Of a DNA stretch of 64,000 nucleotides, positions 1 through 10,816 are shown piece by piece. The notes beneath the pieces were generated by a model. It was not told the origin of the DNA. It searched no databases and saw nothing but the letters and a program-made list of their open reading frames with translations. Every line of letters starts with the position of its first letter. Within the stretch, counting starts at the first letter, position 1. The stretch is from Nocardioides nematodiphilus. GTDB lineage: Bacteria > Actinomycetota > Actinomycetes > Propionibacteriales > Nocardioidaceae. Both the position numbers and the translations under genes were made by a program. The stretch lies in NCBI RefSeq assembly GCF_020216525.1, contig NZ_JAIWOY010000004.1, positions 84,924 to 148,923 on the forward strand, written 5' to 3'.

Positions 1-561
1 GTCGCCGCCCTGCATCGCCGCGATCAGCCGCTCCATCACGGCCCGCTGCTCGCTGTGGTCGACGGCCACCCGCGGGCGCCGCGCCGCGACGTGCGAGCGG
101 GCCCGGTGCGCGACCTGGCGCACGGCCGCGGCGGTCTTGTCGACGGCGCCGGCGATCTCCTCGTACGACAGGTCGAAGACCTCCCGCAGCACGAAGACCG
201 CCCGCTCGGTCGGGGTCAGCGTCTCGAGCACGGTCAGCATCGCCAGCGACACGCTCTCGGCCAGCTCCACGTCCTCGGCGACGTCGGGCGCGGTCAGCAG
301 CGGCTCGGGCAGCCACTCCCCGACGTACTCCTCCTTGCGCCGTGCCAGCGTGCGCAACCGGTTCAGCGCCTGCCGGGTGACGGTGCGGACGAGGTAGGCC
401 CGCGGGTCGAGGACCTCGGCGCGAGCCTCGGCACCGAGACCGTCCCACCGCAGCCAGCTCTCCTGGACCACGTCCTCGGCGTCGGCCGCCGAGCCGAGCA
501 TCTCGTAGGCGACGGTGAAGAGCAGGCTGCGGTGGGTGACGAACGGATCGTCGAGGCTCAT
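1..561 (-). CDS. ECF RNA polymerase sigma factor, ECF41/SigJ type (3' end outside window)
   Basis: Extracytoplasmic-function sigma factor that would direct RNA polymerase to a small regulon. Reading leftwards from an ATG at 561, the protein shows region 2 (AYEMLGSAADAEDVVQESWLRW, about residues 19-39) and region 4 with the helix-turn-helix around LSYEEIAGAVDKTAAAVRQ (about 130-150). The frame is still open at the window edge, so the SnoaL-like C-terminal extension expected of ECF41 proteins is not visible. Its start overlaps the stop of the carboxymuconolactone decarboxylase gene by ATGA, so the two are translationally coupled. ECF41 sigma factors are typically neighbours of carboxymuconolactone decarboxylase, oxidoreductase or epimerase genes, which supports the subgroup call. 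Confidence 0.85.
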   Translation of the reverse strand, partial: MSLDDPFVTHRSLLFTVAYEMLGSAADAEDVVQESWLRWDGLGAEARAEVLDPRAYLVRTVTRQALNRLRTLARRKEEYVGEWLPEPLLTAPDVAEDVELAESVSLAMLTVLETLTPTERAVFVLREVFDLSYEEIAGAVDKTAAAVRQVAHRARSHVAARRPRVAVDHSEQRAVMERLIAAMQGGD

Positions 562-1142
562 GAGACCGAGCGTACGACCGGGCGCTCCGCCAGCGGCTTG
601 AGCCCGCAGGCCGCGGCGAAGCCCTCCGACTCGATGCCGAGCGCCACGTTGCCGCGGGTGGTCATGTTGGCGAAGCCGATCACGCTGGTCAGCTCGACCA
701 GCGCCGCCGGCCCGAGCTGGGACAGCAGGCTGGCGACCATCTCGTCGGTGACCCCGATCGGCGTGGTGGTCATCGCCTCCGCGTAGGCCAGGACCTCACG
801 CTCCAGGGGCGTGAAGACGTCGGCCTCGCGCCAGCGCGGGATCTCGCGGGCCTTGGTCATGTCGAGGCCCTTGTTGTTCGCCATGAAGTAGTTGAAGTCC
901 AGACACCAGCTGCAGCCGACGTAGGAGGCGACGGCCATGTGGGCGTACGACTTCAGGCTCTCGTCGCAGGCGTCCCACTTCTGCAGCTTCTGCCCGAAGC
1001 CCATCGAGGACTTCATCACGGGCACGTTGTGCCACATCACGCCGAGCGACTCCGGCACGGAGCCGAACATCTTGGTCGCGAACGTCTTCACCAGCGCTCC
1101 GTAGAGGCCGGTGATCTCCTTGGCGGGGACTCGGGTCGTCAT
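558..1142 (-). CDS. Carboxymuconolactone decarboxylase family protein (AhpD-like)
   Basis: About 194 residues. The AhpD-like fold is indicated by the redox CxxC motif (C-S-W-C, in SYVGCSWCLDFNYF) followed by a helical segment, so a peroxidase- or disulfide-type redox role is more likely than true decarboxylation. The start is the ATG at 1142 because GAAGGAG lies 8 nt upstream; a longer in-frame extension to 1175 would put that sequence inside the gene. The stop overlaps the start of the ECF sigma gene. In ECF41 systems this class of enzyme is the usual regulatory target and partner. The substrate cannot be deduced. Confidence 0.85.
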   Translation of the reverse strand: MTTRVPAKEITGLYGALVKTFATKMFGSVPESLGVMWHNVPVMKSSMGFGQKLQKWDACDESLKSYAHMAVASYVGCSWCLDFNYFMANNKGLDMTKAREIPRWREADVFTPLEREVLAYAEAMTTTPIGVTDEMVASLLSQLGPAALVELTSVIGFANMTTRGNVALGIESEGFAAACGLKPLAERPVVRSVS

Positions 1143-1225
1143 GTCATGTGCTCCTTCGTGAAGGGTGGATGACATCCAGACACCGCCCCGGCCGCGCGTG
1201 TGACAGGCCGCCGCGAAAAAGTTCC

Positions 1226-2275
1226 TCAGGCCGGTACGACCAGCACCGGCGCCGGGGCGATCACCAGCCGCACCCGGCCACCGAGCGTGAGCTGCTGCGC
1301 CTCGGCGCTGGCCATCTGCACGAGCAGCTCGGAGCCGCCGAGCTCGCAGTGCACCTGCGTGATCGGTCCGCGGAACGACAGCTGGGTGACCGTCGCCGTG
1401 CCCTGCTCGTCGGGCTCGACGGCGATCGCCTCCGGCCGGATCAGGGCCAGGCCGTCCCCGGCGACCGAGCCGGCGAGCGCCGGCACCTCCTGGTCGCCGA
1501 GCACGATCGCGCGTCCGTCGCGCGCCTGCGCCGGCACCCGGTTGGTCAGACCGACGAACTCGGCGACGAACTGCGATGCCGGCGAGGAGTAGAGCTCGGC
1601 GGGTGCGGCGAGCTGCTCGAGCCGGCCGGCGTTCATCACGCCGACCCGGTCGGAGATCGCGAGCGCCTCCTCCTGGTCATGGGTGACGAAGAGGGTGGTG
1701 GTGCCGACCTCGAGCTGCACCCGCCGGATCTCGTCGCGCAGCTGGACGCGCACCTTCGCGTCGAGCGCCGACAGGGGCTCGTCGAGCAGCAGGACCGACG
1801 GCTGGAAGGCCAGCGCGCGGGCGAGCGCGACGCGCTGCTGCTGCCCGCCGGAGAGCTGGTGCGGGTAGCGATCGGCGTGCACGCTCAACCCGACGAGCTC
1901 GAGCATCTCGTACGCGCGCTTGCGGCGCTCCCTGGCACCGAGACCGCGCAGCTTGAGCCCGAACGCGACGTTGTCGGCCGCACTGAGGTGCGGGAAGAGC
2001 GAGTAGGCCTGGAAGACCATCCCCATGTCGCGCTTGTTGGTCGGGACGCCGGTGACGTCCTTGCCGCCGACGAGGACCTCGCCGCTGGTCGGGTGGTCCA
2101 GGCCCGCGACGATGCGCAGCGCGGTGGTCTTGCCGCAGCCCGAGGGCCCCAGCAGGCAGACCAGCTCGCCAGGCTCGATGGCGAGCGAGAGCCCGTCGAG
2201 GCCGCGGACGGTGCCGAAGTGCCGGTGCAGGTCGACGAACTCGACGCCGACCGGGCCCTTGCCGGAGGTGGACAC
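1226..2275 (-). CDS. ABC transporter ATP-binding protein (PotA/AfuC-like)
   Basis: Cytoplasmic ATPase of an importer, 349 residues. Visible motifs are Walker A GPSGCGKTT (about residues 39-47), the ABC signature LSGGQQQR, Walker B VLLLDEP and the D-loop SALD, followed by the H-loop FVTHDQEEAL. The C-terminal third resembles the TOBE domain found in polyamine, iron and thiamine-type importers. The GTG start follows the stop of the second permease directly (TGAGTG). It is the last gene of a four-gene operon (binding protein, two permeases, ATPase) read leftwards from 5027. The substrate is not determined by the sequence. Confidence 0.93.
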   Translation of the reverse strand: MSTSGKGPVGVEFVDLHRHFGTVRGLDGLSLAIEPGELVCLLGPSGCGKTTALRIVAGLDHPTSGEVLVGGKDVTGVPTNKRDMGMVFQAYSLFPHLSAADNVAFGLKLRGLGARERRKRAYEMLELVGLSVHADRYPHQLSGGQQQRVALARALAFQPSVLLLDEPLSALDAKVRVQLRDEIRRVQLEVGTTTLFVTHDQEEALAISDRVGVMNAGRLEQLAAPAELYSSPASQFVAEFVGLTNRVPAQARDGRAIVLGDQEVPALAGSVAGDGLALIRPEAIAVEPDEQGTATVTQLSFRGPITQVHCELGGSELLVQMASAEAQQLTLGGRVRLVIAPAPVLVVPA

Positions 2276-3040
2276 TCAGACTCCTTTCGGTCCCCGCGAG
2301 CGTCGGCCCGCGAAGGAGAGCAGCAACAGCAGCAGGGAGGCGAAGACGATCGTGCCCAGCGAGGCGGCCACCGAGACGTGGCTGTCGCTCTTGCCGAACA
2401 GGTCGATCACCACCGGCAGCGTCTGGTAGTTGAGCAGGGAGGCGAAGGTGAACTCGCCCAGCACGAGGGCGACCGAGATGAAGGCCGCCGACAGGATGCC
2501 GGCGCCGAGGTTGGGCGCCACCACCCGGACGATCACGGTGAACCAGCCGGCGCCCAGCGAGCGCGCCGCCTCCGCCAGCGTGGTCACGTCGATCGAGGAG
2601 AGCGAGGCGTCCAGCGCCCGGTAGGAGTACGGCAGCACCAGCACGACGTAGGCGAACGTGAGCACCAGCGGCGAGTAGCCGAAGAAGTAGTTCACCCAGG
2701 CGTACACGCCGTTGATGCCGACCACGATCACCAGCGCCGGGATGGTCAGCGGCAGCAGACACAGGAACTCGATCAGCCGGCGCAGCCGCGGCAGGCGCAG
2801 CCGGACCCAGACCATCGTCGGGACGAGCAGCACCAGCATCAGCACGACCGTGGCCACGCACAGCAGCAGCGACTGGACGATCGCGTGCCGGACCTGCTCG
2901 TCGGTCACCAGCGCCTTCCACGCCGCCCCCGTACGGCCGCCGCCGTTCTTCTTGGTGCTGAAGTCGAGCATCGACAGCAGGGGCCCGAAGAAGTAGATCG
3001 CGAAGAGCGCCAGGATCAGCCAGCGCAGCCAGGCCTTCAT
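2276..3040 (-). CDS. ABC transporter permease (second membrane subunit)
   Basis: About 254 residues with six predicted hydrophobic segments and a binding-protein-dependent transport inner-membrane loop (around ALDASLSSIDVTTLAEAARSLGA, matching the EAA motif that docks on the ATPase). The ATG at 3040 overlaps the stop of the preceding permease as ATGA and has AGGTGG upstream; a GTG at 3049 is possible but has no such signal. It resembles PotC-type permeases of polyamine or iron importers. It pairs with the upstream permease to form the membrane channel. Confidence 0.9.
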   Translation of the reverse strand: MKAWLRWLILALFAIYFFGPLLSMLDFSTKKNGGGRTGAAWKALVTDEQVRHAIVQSLLLCVATVVLMLVLLVPTMVWVRLRLPRLRRLIEFLCLLPLTIPALVIVVGINGVYAWVNYFFGYSPLVLTFAYVVLVLPYSYRALDASLSSIDVTTLAEAARSLGAGWFTVIVRVVAPNLGAGILSAAFISVALVLGEFTFASLLNYQTLPVVIDLFGKSDSHVSVAASLGTIVFASLLLLLLSFAGRRSRGPKGV

Positions 3041-3888
3041 CGCATCCACCTGGAGGAGCGGCGCAGGAGCAGCGCGTAGGCGGTCATCACCAGGGCGACC
3101 ACCACGATCATCTCCAGCGCGATCGCGTAGGCGAGGTGCTGCTGCCCGAGCACGATCTCGCTGGTCAGCGCGGCGCGGATCATCAGCGGCAGGATCGGGC
3201 TGCCCTGGCTGACCAGCGCGGCCGCGGTCGCGTACGCCGCGAACGCGTTGGCGAAGAGCAGCAGCAGCGAGCCGAGGAAGGCCGGCAGCAGCAGCGGGCC
3301 GGCGACCTGGGTGAGGTACTGCAGGCGGCTCGCGCCGAGGGTCTCAGCGGCCTCGCGCCACTGGGCGCGCAGGCCGTCGACGGCGGGCAGGAAGACGATC
3401 ACCATCAGCGGGATCTGGAAGTAGCAGTAGACCAGGATCAGCCCGTGCAGGGTGTAGAGCCAGCCGCTGCCGTAGATGTCGACGCTCAGCGCCTTCTGGA
3501 GCAGCACGGTCAGCGTCCCCGTCCCCCCGATGGTCGCCATCCAGGCGAAGGCGAGGCTGACGCCGCCGGTCTGCGCGAGCGAGCCGGACAGCGCGAGCAC
3601 CGCGCGCCGCAGCAGGCTGCGCTCCGGCGCGGAGGCGATCACCGTGGCCAGCAGCGCGCCCAGCACGCCGCCGATCAACGCGGTGCTGCCGGAGAGCACC
3701 ACGCTGTTGCGCAGTGCGTCCACGGTCGCGCTGTTGCTGAGCGCGCGGATGTTGCCCAGATCGAAGGTGCCGTTCTCCGTGAAGGCCCCGACGATGACGA
3801 CCACCGTCGGGATCAGCAGGAACACCGCCAGATAGGCGAGGAACGGGAGGACGCCGACCAGCGGCACCAGCGAGCGCGTACGGCGCAT
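3037..3888 (-). CDS. ABC transporter permease (first membrane subunit)
   Basis: About 283 residues, PotB-like, with an N-terminal membrane segment (LVPLVGVLPFLAYLAVFLL) and the EAA-type cytoplasmic loop near REAAETLGASRLQYL. The ATG at 3888 is preceded by GGGGAGGA, so longer in-frame extensions upstream are rejected. It lies 24 bp downstream of the substrate-binding lipoprotein gene and overlaps the second permease by 4 bp. It forms a heterodimeric channel with that subunit. Confidence 0.9.
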   Translation of the reverse strand: MRRTRSLVPLVGVLPFLAYLAVFLLIPTVVVIVGAFTENGTFDLGNIRALSNSATVDALRNSVVLSGSTALIGGVLGALLATVIASAPERSLLRRAVLALSGSLAQTGGVSLAFAWMATIGGTGTLTVLLQKALSVDIYGSGWLYTLHGLILVYCYFQIPLMVIVFLPAVDGLRAQWREAAETLGASRLQYLTQVAGPLLLPAFLGSLLLLFANAFAAYATAAALVSQGSPILPLMIRAALTSEIVLGQQHLAYAIALEMIVVVALVMTAYALLLRRSSRWMR

Positions 3889-3911
3889 CGACGTCCTCCC
3901 CTCGATGGTGC

Positions 3912-5027
3912 TCACTTGATCGCGTTCGCCCAGTTCTTGGCGAGGTAGCCGGCCGCCGTGGTGTTCTGCTCCGGGGTGAGCAGGACGGGCGTGCCGTTCA
4001 CCGGCGGGAGCTTGCCGAAGGCGGTCTCGTCGAGGGTGCCGTCGGTCTTCATCTGGTCGGCGAGCACCGGACGGGCGCCACCGGCGAGGAAGAGGTTCTG
4101 CCCGTCGGCGGAGTAGAGGAACTCCTCCCACAGCCGAGCGGCTGCCGGGTGCGGCGCGTCCTTGCTGATCGCCTGGTAGTAGTAGCCGCCGACGGGCTGG
4201 TCGCCCGGGACGACGACCTTCCAGCTCGGGAGCTTCGCCGTCTCAGCGGCGTTGGTGTAGTCCCAGTCGAGCACGACCGGCGTCTGGCCGGCCTCGATCG
4301 TGGCCGGGGTCGGGTCGACGGGCAGGAAGTTGCCGGCCTTCTTGAGCTTCGAGAAGAACTCGACGCCGGGCGCGATGTCGTCGGCCGAGCCGCCGTTGTT
4401 CACCGAGGCCATCACGACACCGGCGAACGCGGCACCGGCCTGCGTCGGGTCGCCGTTGAGCGCGACCTTGCCCTTGTACGCGGGCTTGAGCAGGTCGGCC
4501 AGGCTGGTGACGTCGGGGACCTTCTTCGAGTCGTACCCGATCGACATGTAGCCGCCGTAGTCGTTGACCCACGTGCCGTCGGCGTCCTTGAACGCCGCGG
4601 GCACCTTGTCGAAGTCGGCGACCTTGTACGGCGCGTACAGGTCGGTGTTCGCCAGCGCGACGGCCTGGCCGAGGTCGAAGACGTCGGGCGCGGTCGGGCG
4701 GCCCTTCTGCTGCTTGGCGGCGTTGATCTCGTCCTGGCTGGCCGCGTCGGGCTGGGCGGAGTTGACCTTGATGCCGTACTTGTCCGAGAAGGCCTTGATG
4801 ATCGCACCGTAGTTGGCCCAGTCCGGGGGCAGCGCGATGACGTTGAGCGTGCCCTCCTTCTTCGCGGCGGCGATGAGCTTGTCCATGCCGCCGAGATCGG
4901 CGGCCGACTTCGCGCCGGCGGCCTCCGAGTCGTTGGCGTTGGACTTGGACGGCGGCGACCCGCAGGCGCTGACGGACGTCAGGGCGAGCAGGGCGATCGC
5001 GGTCACGGCAGAGCGACGAGCATTCAC
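3912..5027 (-). CDS. ABC transporter extracellular solute-binding lipoprotein
   Basis: About 371 residues. A short charged N-terminus and hydrophobic core lead to a lipobox ending V-S-A-C (about residue 20), so the mature protein should be lipid-anchored outside the membrane. The body resembles family 1/PotD-like binding proteins (Fe3+, polyamine, phosphonate). The start is a GTG at 5027 with AGGAGG 5-6 nt upstream. It is the first gene of the importer operon and is divergent from the class I fumarase gene. The ligand is unknown; I see no riboswitch in the 150-bp divergent region that would reveal it. Confidence 0.88.
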   Translation of the reverse strand: MNARRSAVTAIALLALTSVSACGSPPSKSNANDSEAAGAKSAADLGGMDKLIAAAKKEGTLNVIALPPDWANYGAIIKAFSDKYGIKVNSAQPDAASQDEINAAKQQKGRPTAPDVFDLGQAVALANTDLYAPYKVADFDKVPAAFKDADGTWVNDYGGYMSIGYDSKKVPDVTSLADLLKPAYKGKVALNGDPTQAGAAFAGVVMASVNNGGSADDIAPGVEFFSKLKKAGNFLPVDPTPATIEAGQTPVVLDWDYTNAAETAKLPSWKVVVPGDQPVGGYYYQAISKDAPHPAAARLWEEFLYSADGQNLFLAGGARPVLADQMKTDGTLDETAFGKLPPVNGTPVLLTPEQNTTAAGYLAKNWANAIK

Positions 5028-5181
5028 GGTTCCTCCTGGGGATGAACGGGCGTGGCGCACGCTAGCGGCGTGTAAAGGCTGTGATCGGTATATCGCATCC
5101 CGCCCCGGGAAACAGGGAGGTGAATTCATCACCGCGATCCTCGCCGTTCGGCGCCGGGTCGCCGACAGGTATCCTCGCGCC

Positions 5182-6897
<1,716 letters not shown>

Positions 6898-6958
6898 CCG
6901 CGCCCAGGTTCCACCCAGGTAGGTCTCATCCGGCCGGCCGCCCGGCCGATGGTGGGAT

Positions 6959-8800
6959 GTGAGCACTGTCGGCGCGCCCTCAGCGGGTCGTATCGGGCGC
7001 ACGTACTCGGTCGCGCGCTGGCTCGGCCTGCTGCGCCTCGGCGGCGGGGCGGTGGCCACCTCGATCGGCGTCCTCGGGCTCATCGGATGGTGGGCCGACG
7101 TGCCCCTGCTCCGCAGCGGGGTGCCGGGGCATCCGCCGATCCTGCCCAACACGGCGGCCCTCTTCGTCCTCGCGGGCGGCTCGGTGCTGACCGTGCCCTC
7201 ACGCCGCGCCCGGGCCTTGCCACAGGCGCTGGCCGTGCTGCTGACCGGTCTCGCGACGGTGATCGTGCTCGAGTGGGTGATCGACCGCCCGCTCGGGATC
7301 GACCGGCTCCTGCTCCCTGAGCCGGCGGCGAGCTTCCCGGGCGCGCACGTCGGTCGGGTCTCGATCCAGCTCGCGGTCGCCCTGCTGCTCTTCGGGGTGC
7401 TGCGGCTGACTACCGGGGTCTCCGGCGCCCGGGCCCGCCGCCTCGGCGACGCCGCCGCGATCGGCTTCGGCGTCATCGTGCTCGCCGTCGTGCTCGGGTA
7501 CGCGTTCGGCGCCGGCGAGCTGACCCGTGGCCACTCGATGGCGGTCGTGTCCGTGCCGAGCGTGGCGGGACTCCTGGCCCTCGCGGCTCCCGCCGTGACC
7601 CTCAAGGCCGATCCCCGCCCGGTCCGGTGGCTGTTCGAGCGGAGCCTCGCCGGCAGCGCGGTGCGCCGGTTGCTGCCCGCCGCGGTCGTCGTGCCACCCG
7701 TGCTGGGCGTCCTGCGCCTCTACGGCGAGGAGGCGCAGTGGTACGGGACCCGGCTGGGGCTCGCGCTCTTCACGGGGTCGATGATCACCACGTTCGTGGG
7801 GCTCATCACCTACACCGCGGTCGTCATCGCCCGCACCGAGACCGAGACCCGGGCGGCCGCGGACCGGCTCGCCACCTTCCTCGACTCGATCCCCGATGCG
7901 ACCGTCGTCATCGACGAGCACGGCATCATCCGCTACGCCAACGGCCAGGTCACCACCGTGCTGGGCTACGGGGTCGCCGAGCTCGTGGGACAGCAGGTGG
8001 AGGTCCTCGTGCCGGAGTCCGTCAAGCATCGGCACACCGGCCTGCGGGTGGGCTACAACCATCAGCGGCGCCCCATGGGTGGCCTCGACCTGACCGCCCG
8101 GCACCGCGAGGGCCACGAGATCCCGGTCGACATCAGCCTCGGCCCGGTGGGCACCGGTCCGGACACCTGGACGCTCGCGTCGGTCCGCGACGTCACCGAG
8201 CAGCGGGCGGCGCAGGATCAGCTGCGGGCCGCCGAGGAGCGCTACCGCCAGCTCGCCGAGCACGACCCGCTCACCGGCCTGTGGAACCGGCGGCGCTTCA
8301 GCGAGGAGCTGGAGGCGCACCTGGCGCTGTGCCGGCGCGGAGAGGCCTCCGGGGCTCTGCTCTCCCTCGACCTCGACCACTTCAAGACCGTCAACGACAC
8401 GTACGGCCACCACATCGGTGACCGCCTCCTGACGAGCATCGCCGACGCCATGCGCCGCACGCTGCGGGCGAGCGACGGCGTCGCCCGTCAAGGGGGCGAC
8501 GAGTTCCTGGTCCTGCTCCGCAGTGGTGACCAGCACGGCGCTGTACGGGCCGCAAACGCGCTCGTCGCGGCCGTGCGAGGCTCGACCGAGCTGCTCGCCG
8601 CGCAGGTCGGGCCGCAGGTGGCCGTCGTGACGGCATCGGTCGGCGTCGTCGCCTTCGACGAGCTCGCGGTCACGGAGCTGACCAGCGCAGCGGTGCTCAT
8701 CCGTGCCGACCACGCGCTCTACGCGGCGAAGGCCTCGGGCCGCGACCGTGCCAGTGTCGCGGTGCCGGCGGGTGTGCCCTCGACCCGGATACTCGACTGA
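6959..8800 (+). CDS. Membrane-anchored PAS-GGDEF diguanylate cyclase
   Basis: About 613 residues. The N-terminal 280 residues hold seven to eight hydrophobic segments, suggesting a membrane sensor. A PAS domain (about 300-415, starting TFLDSIPDATVVIDEHG) is followed by a GGDEF domain (about 430-600). The catalytic GGDEF signature is intact (ARQGGDEFLVLL) and an RxxD inhibitory site (RASD) lies five residues before it, so c-di-GMP synthesis with product feedback is predicted. There is no EAL domain. The start is a GTG at 6959 with a weak GGTGGG ribosome binding site. Confidence 0.9.
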   Translation: MSTVGAPSAGRIGRTYSVARWLGLLRLGGGAVATSIGVLGLIGWWADVPLLRSGVPGHPPILPNTAALFVLAGGSVLTVPSRRARALPQALAVLLTGLATVIVLEWVIDRPLGIDRLLLPEPAASFPGAHVGRVSIQLAVALLLFGVLRLTTGVSGARARRLGDAAAIGFGVIVLAVVLGYAFGAGELTRGHSMAVVSVPSVAGLLALAAPAVTLKADPRPVRWLFERSLAGSAVRRLLPAAVVVPPVLGVLRLYGEEAQWYGTRLGLALFTGSMITTFVGLITYTAVVIARTETETRAAADRLATFLDSIPDATVVIDEHGIIRYANGQVTTVLGYGVAELVGQQVEVLVPESVKHRHTGLRVGYNHQRRPMGGLDLTARHREGHEIPVDISLGPVGTGPDTWTLASVRDVTEQRAAQDQLRAAEERYRQLAEHDPLTGLWNRRRFSEELEAHLALCRRGEASGALLSLDLDHFKTVNDTYGHHIGDRLLTSIADAMRRTLRASDGVARQGGDEFLVLLRSGDQHGAVRAANALVAAVRGSTELLAAQVGPQVAVVTASVGVVAFDELAVTELTSAAVLIRADHALYAAKASGRDRASVAVPAGVPSTRILD

Positions 8801-8804
8801 TCGA

Positions 8805-9137
8805 CTAGAGGTCCTCGATGCTCTCGCCCAGCCGGTGCCGGCCGGCGGGCTGCATCTCGTTGTCCCGCCGGTTCTCCGGCGGCGCCGCATCCGGCGCGCT
8901 GCCGTGGGTGTCCGCGCCCGTCACGGAGTCCTCGGGGCTGATGGGCGCCTCGGCCTGGGCGGGGTCGAGGTTCTGGACCTCGCTCACCTGTCCGCCGGCG
9001 TCGTACTCCTCGTCCGGCTCGGGCACCGGACGCTCCTCCTCGCCCGCGTAGTCCGGGTCGTCCGGGAACTCGCCCGGCGGCTCGGGCTCGATCGGGCGGT
9101 CGTCCTCGTCGGGGAACGGCTGCTGCTCTTCGCTCAT
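8805..9137 (-). CDS. Acidic, proline-rich hypothetical protein
   Basis: About 110 residues beginning MSEEQQPFPDEDDRP, rich in Glu, Asp and Pro and predicted to be largely disordered. There is no signal peptide, membrane segment or recognisable domain. A GTG at 9170 would add 11 residues; neither start has a strong ribosome binding site, so the start is uncertain. It converges on the diguanylate cyclase with 4 bp between stops. I do not recognise a family. Confidence 0.55.
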   Translation of the reverse strand: MSEEQQPFPDEDDRPIEPEPPGEFPDDPDYAGEEERPVPEPDEEYDAGGQVSEVQNLDPAQAEAPISPEDSVTGADTHGSAPDAAPPENRRDNEMQPAGRHRLGESIEDL

Positions 9138-9194
9138 GCGCACCCGGTAGCCCGACACCCGCACGGCCACACCTCGTACAGGCGCGCCGTGGCC

Positions 9195-9854
9195 TCAGCA
9201 GTGGCCGACGTAGAGCCAGTAGGTCTCGGGGCGCCCCTGGAGGTCGACGTCGTAGCTGATCGCCTCGGTGCGGAAGCGGCCGAAGACGGTGCCCATCGTC
9301 TCCTCGAGGTCGGTGGCCTCCGCGGCGCTCCACACGACCACCATGCCGCCCGGGCGGGTGGCGCGCCTCGCGTCCTCGAGCGCGGGCGCGCGGTAGAGAC
9401 CGGCGTTGGCGTCGTGGACCAGGTAGCCGGGGCCGTTGTCGACGTCGAGCAGGATCAGGTCGTACTCCGACCGGGGCGCCTCGCGCAGCGCGACGGCGAC
9501 ATCCTCGACGTGCACCGTGACCCTGCTGTCCGCGAGAAGCGCCGGCCCGTGCTCGATCGTCCCGTCCCTCATCCACCCGACCAGCGCCGGCTCGATCTCC
9601 ACCACGGCGACGTGCCGTACGCGCTCGTCGGCGAGCGTGGCCTGCAGCGTGAAGCCGAGCCCGAGTCCGCCGATCAGCACCGAGGCCGGGTCGGCGTGGA
9701 GGCCGAGCGCGCGGACGGCGAGTGCTACCTCGGTGGAGGTCTCGACGGTGTCCATCACGAAGACGCCGTTGGCGCGCAGCTCGATCGAGCCGTCCTCCCG
9801 CCGCCGCAGCACGAGCTGCCCCCGCTCCGACTCACTCGCCGCCACCTGCTCCAT
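9195..9854 (-). CDS. Spermidine-synthase-like SAM-dependent methyltransferase-fold protein
   Basis: About 219 residues. The SAM or decarboxy-SAM binding region is visible as SVLIGGLGLGFTL (motif I, about 60-72) and VAVVEIEPALVGW (acidic residue at the end of beta 2), then YDLILLDVDNGPG. This matches the spermidine synthase-like Rossmann family common in actinobacteria, many members of which have no assigned substrate. The start at 9854 is chosen because GGGAGG lies 9 nt upstream; an ATG at 9863 would touch it. It is divergent from the thioesterase gene across a 54-bp gap that contains a palindromic operator. Confidence 0.75.
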   Translation of the reverse strand: MEQVAASESERGQLVLRRREDGSIELRANGVFVMDTVETSTEVALAVRALGLHADPASVLIGGLGLGFTLQATLADERVRHVAVVEIEPALVGWMRDGTIEHGPALLADSRVTVHVEDVAVALREAPRSEYDLILLDVDNGPGYLVHDANAGLYRAPALEDARRATRPGGMVVVWSAAEATDLEETMGTVFGRFRTEAISYDVDLQGRPETYWLYVGHC

Positions 9855-9881
9855 GAAGGTCATCCTCCCAGGGAGCGTCAC

Positions 9882-9895
9882 TAGAACCTGTTCTA
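9882..9895. promoter_or_regulatory. KstR-like palindromic operator
   Basis: The sequence TAGAAC-CT-GTTCTA is a perfect 6+2+6 palindrome lying 13 nt before the thioesterase start and overlapping a possible -10 element (CTATAG). It matches the TnnAACnnGTTnnA consensus described for KstR, the TetR-family repressor of sterol catabolism in Mycobacterium and relatives. The position would let a bound repressor block transcription of the thioesterase gene. Confidence 0.6.
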
Positions 9896-9908
9896 TAGGG
9901 TGGCCTGC

Positions 9909-10745
9909 ATGGACGACCTGGTCTTCTTCCGTCGTACGCCCGAGGGCTTCGAGCCGACGCCCATCGCGGCCGGGCTCTGGTCGCCGGACACGATCCACGG
10001 CGTCGCCGCCAGCGGACTGCTGGCCAAGGCGATGGAGGAGGAGCTCGGCGATGACGCCCTGATCCCGGCGCGGTACCACGTCGATCTGTTCCGCCCGGCG
10101 CGGATGGTGTCGACGCGCGTCCGGGTCACGACCGTACGGAGCGGGTCGCGACTCGCGCTCCTGGACGCCGAGCTCGTCCAGGGCTCACCGGACGGCCAGG
10201 AGGTGGTCTGCTCGCGGGCGGCGGCGACCTTCCTGCGTCCGACCGATGCCACGGCCGGCGCGGTGTGGGGCAGTCACGACCGCGGCACTCCCCCGCCGCT
10301 GGAGTTCGCGCCCGAGACCGACGAGCCCCACGTGCCGTGGTTCCGCAGCAAGAAGGGCTGGTCGCAGACCTTCAGCGACCACCAGAACGCGGGCCGGCAC
10401 GCCACCTGGCAGACCGCGCTGCCGACGGTGGCGGGCGAGAGGATGACGCCCTTCCAGGCGGTCGCCTCGATCGCGGACGCGACCAGCATGGTGACCCACT
10501 GGGGCGCCGGCGGGATCGAGTACATCAACACCGACATCAGCCTCGCCCTGGCGCGGCTCCCGCAGGGCGTGCAGGTCGGGCTGCGCACACTCGACCACGT
10601 CTCCGCCGACGGCGTCGCCGTCGGCACCGCCGAGGTCTTCGACCGGGCCGGCACGATCGGCACCGCCACCGTCACAGCGCTGGCCAACACCCGTCGTACG
10701 GTCGATCTCTCGCACGAGGGCGTGGACCCGACCACGCGGGCGTGA
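9909..10745 (+). CDS. Acyl-CoA thioesterase-like (double hot-dog) protein
   Basis: About 278 residues with an N-terminal hot-dog half (residues about 1-115, including VDLFRPARMVSTRVRVTTVR) and a second half resembling the TesB/thioesterase-like superfamily. It is likely to hydrolyse or bind acyl-CoA esters in the cytoplasm. The ATG at 9909 has AGGGTGG 7 nt upstream. The gene sits directly behind a KstR-like palindrome, which suggests a role in fatty-acid, steroid side-chain or related lipid breakdown. The exact acyl substrate is unknown. Confidence 0.75.
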   Translation: MDDLVFFRRTPEGFEPTPIAAGLWSPDTIHGVAASGLLAKAMEEELGDDALIPARYHVDLFRPARMVSTRVRVTTVRSGSRLALLDAELVQGSPDGQEVVCSRAAATFLRPTDATAGAVWGSHDRGTPPPLEFAPETDEPHVPWFRSKKGWSQTFSDHQNAGRHATWQTALPTVAGERMTPFQAVASIADATSMVTHWGAGGIEYINTDISLALARLPQGVQVGLRTLDHVSADGVAVGTAEVFDRAGTIGTATVTALANTRRTVDLSHEGVDPTTRA

Positions 10746-10816
10746 CCGTCGCCACCCGGTCCGCACGCGGCCCGGACCATGCCTGACGCGGGCATAAGAC
10801 GGGTACGTTCGACGCT

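Noticed and set aside
1148..3079. Long plus-strand frame opposite the ABC transporter operon
   Set aside because: It is antisense to genes with unmistakable ABC motifs and has the Arg/Gly/Gln-rich composition of a high-GC shadow frame.
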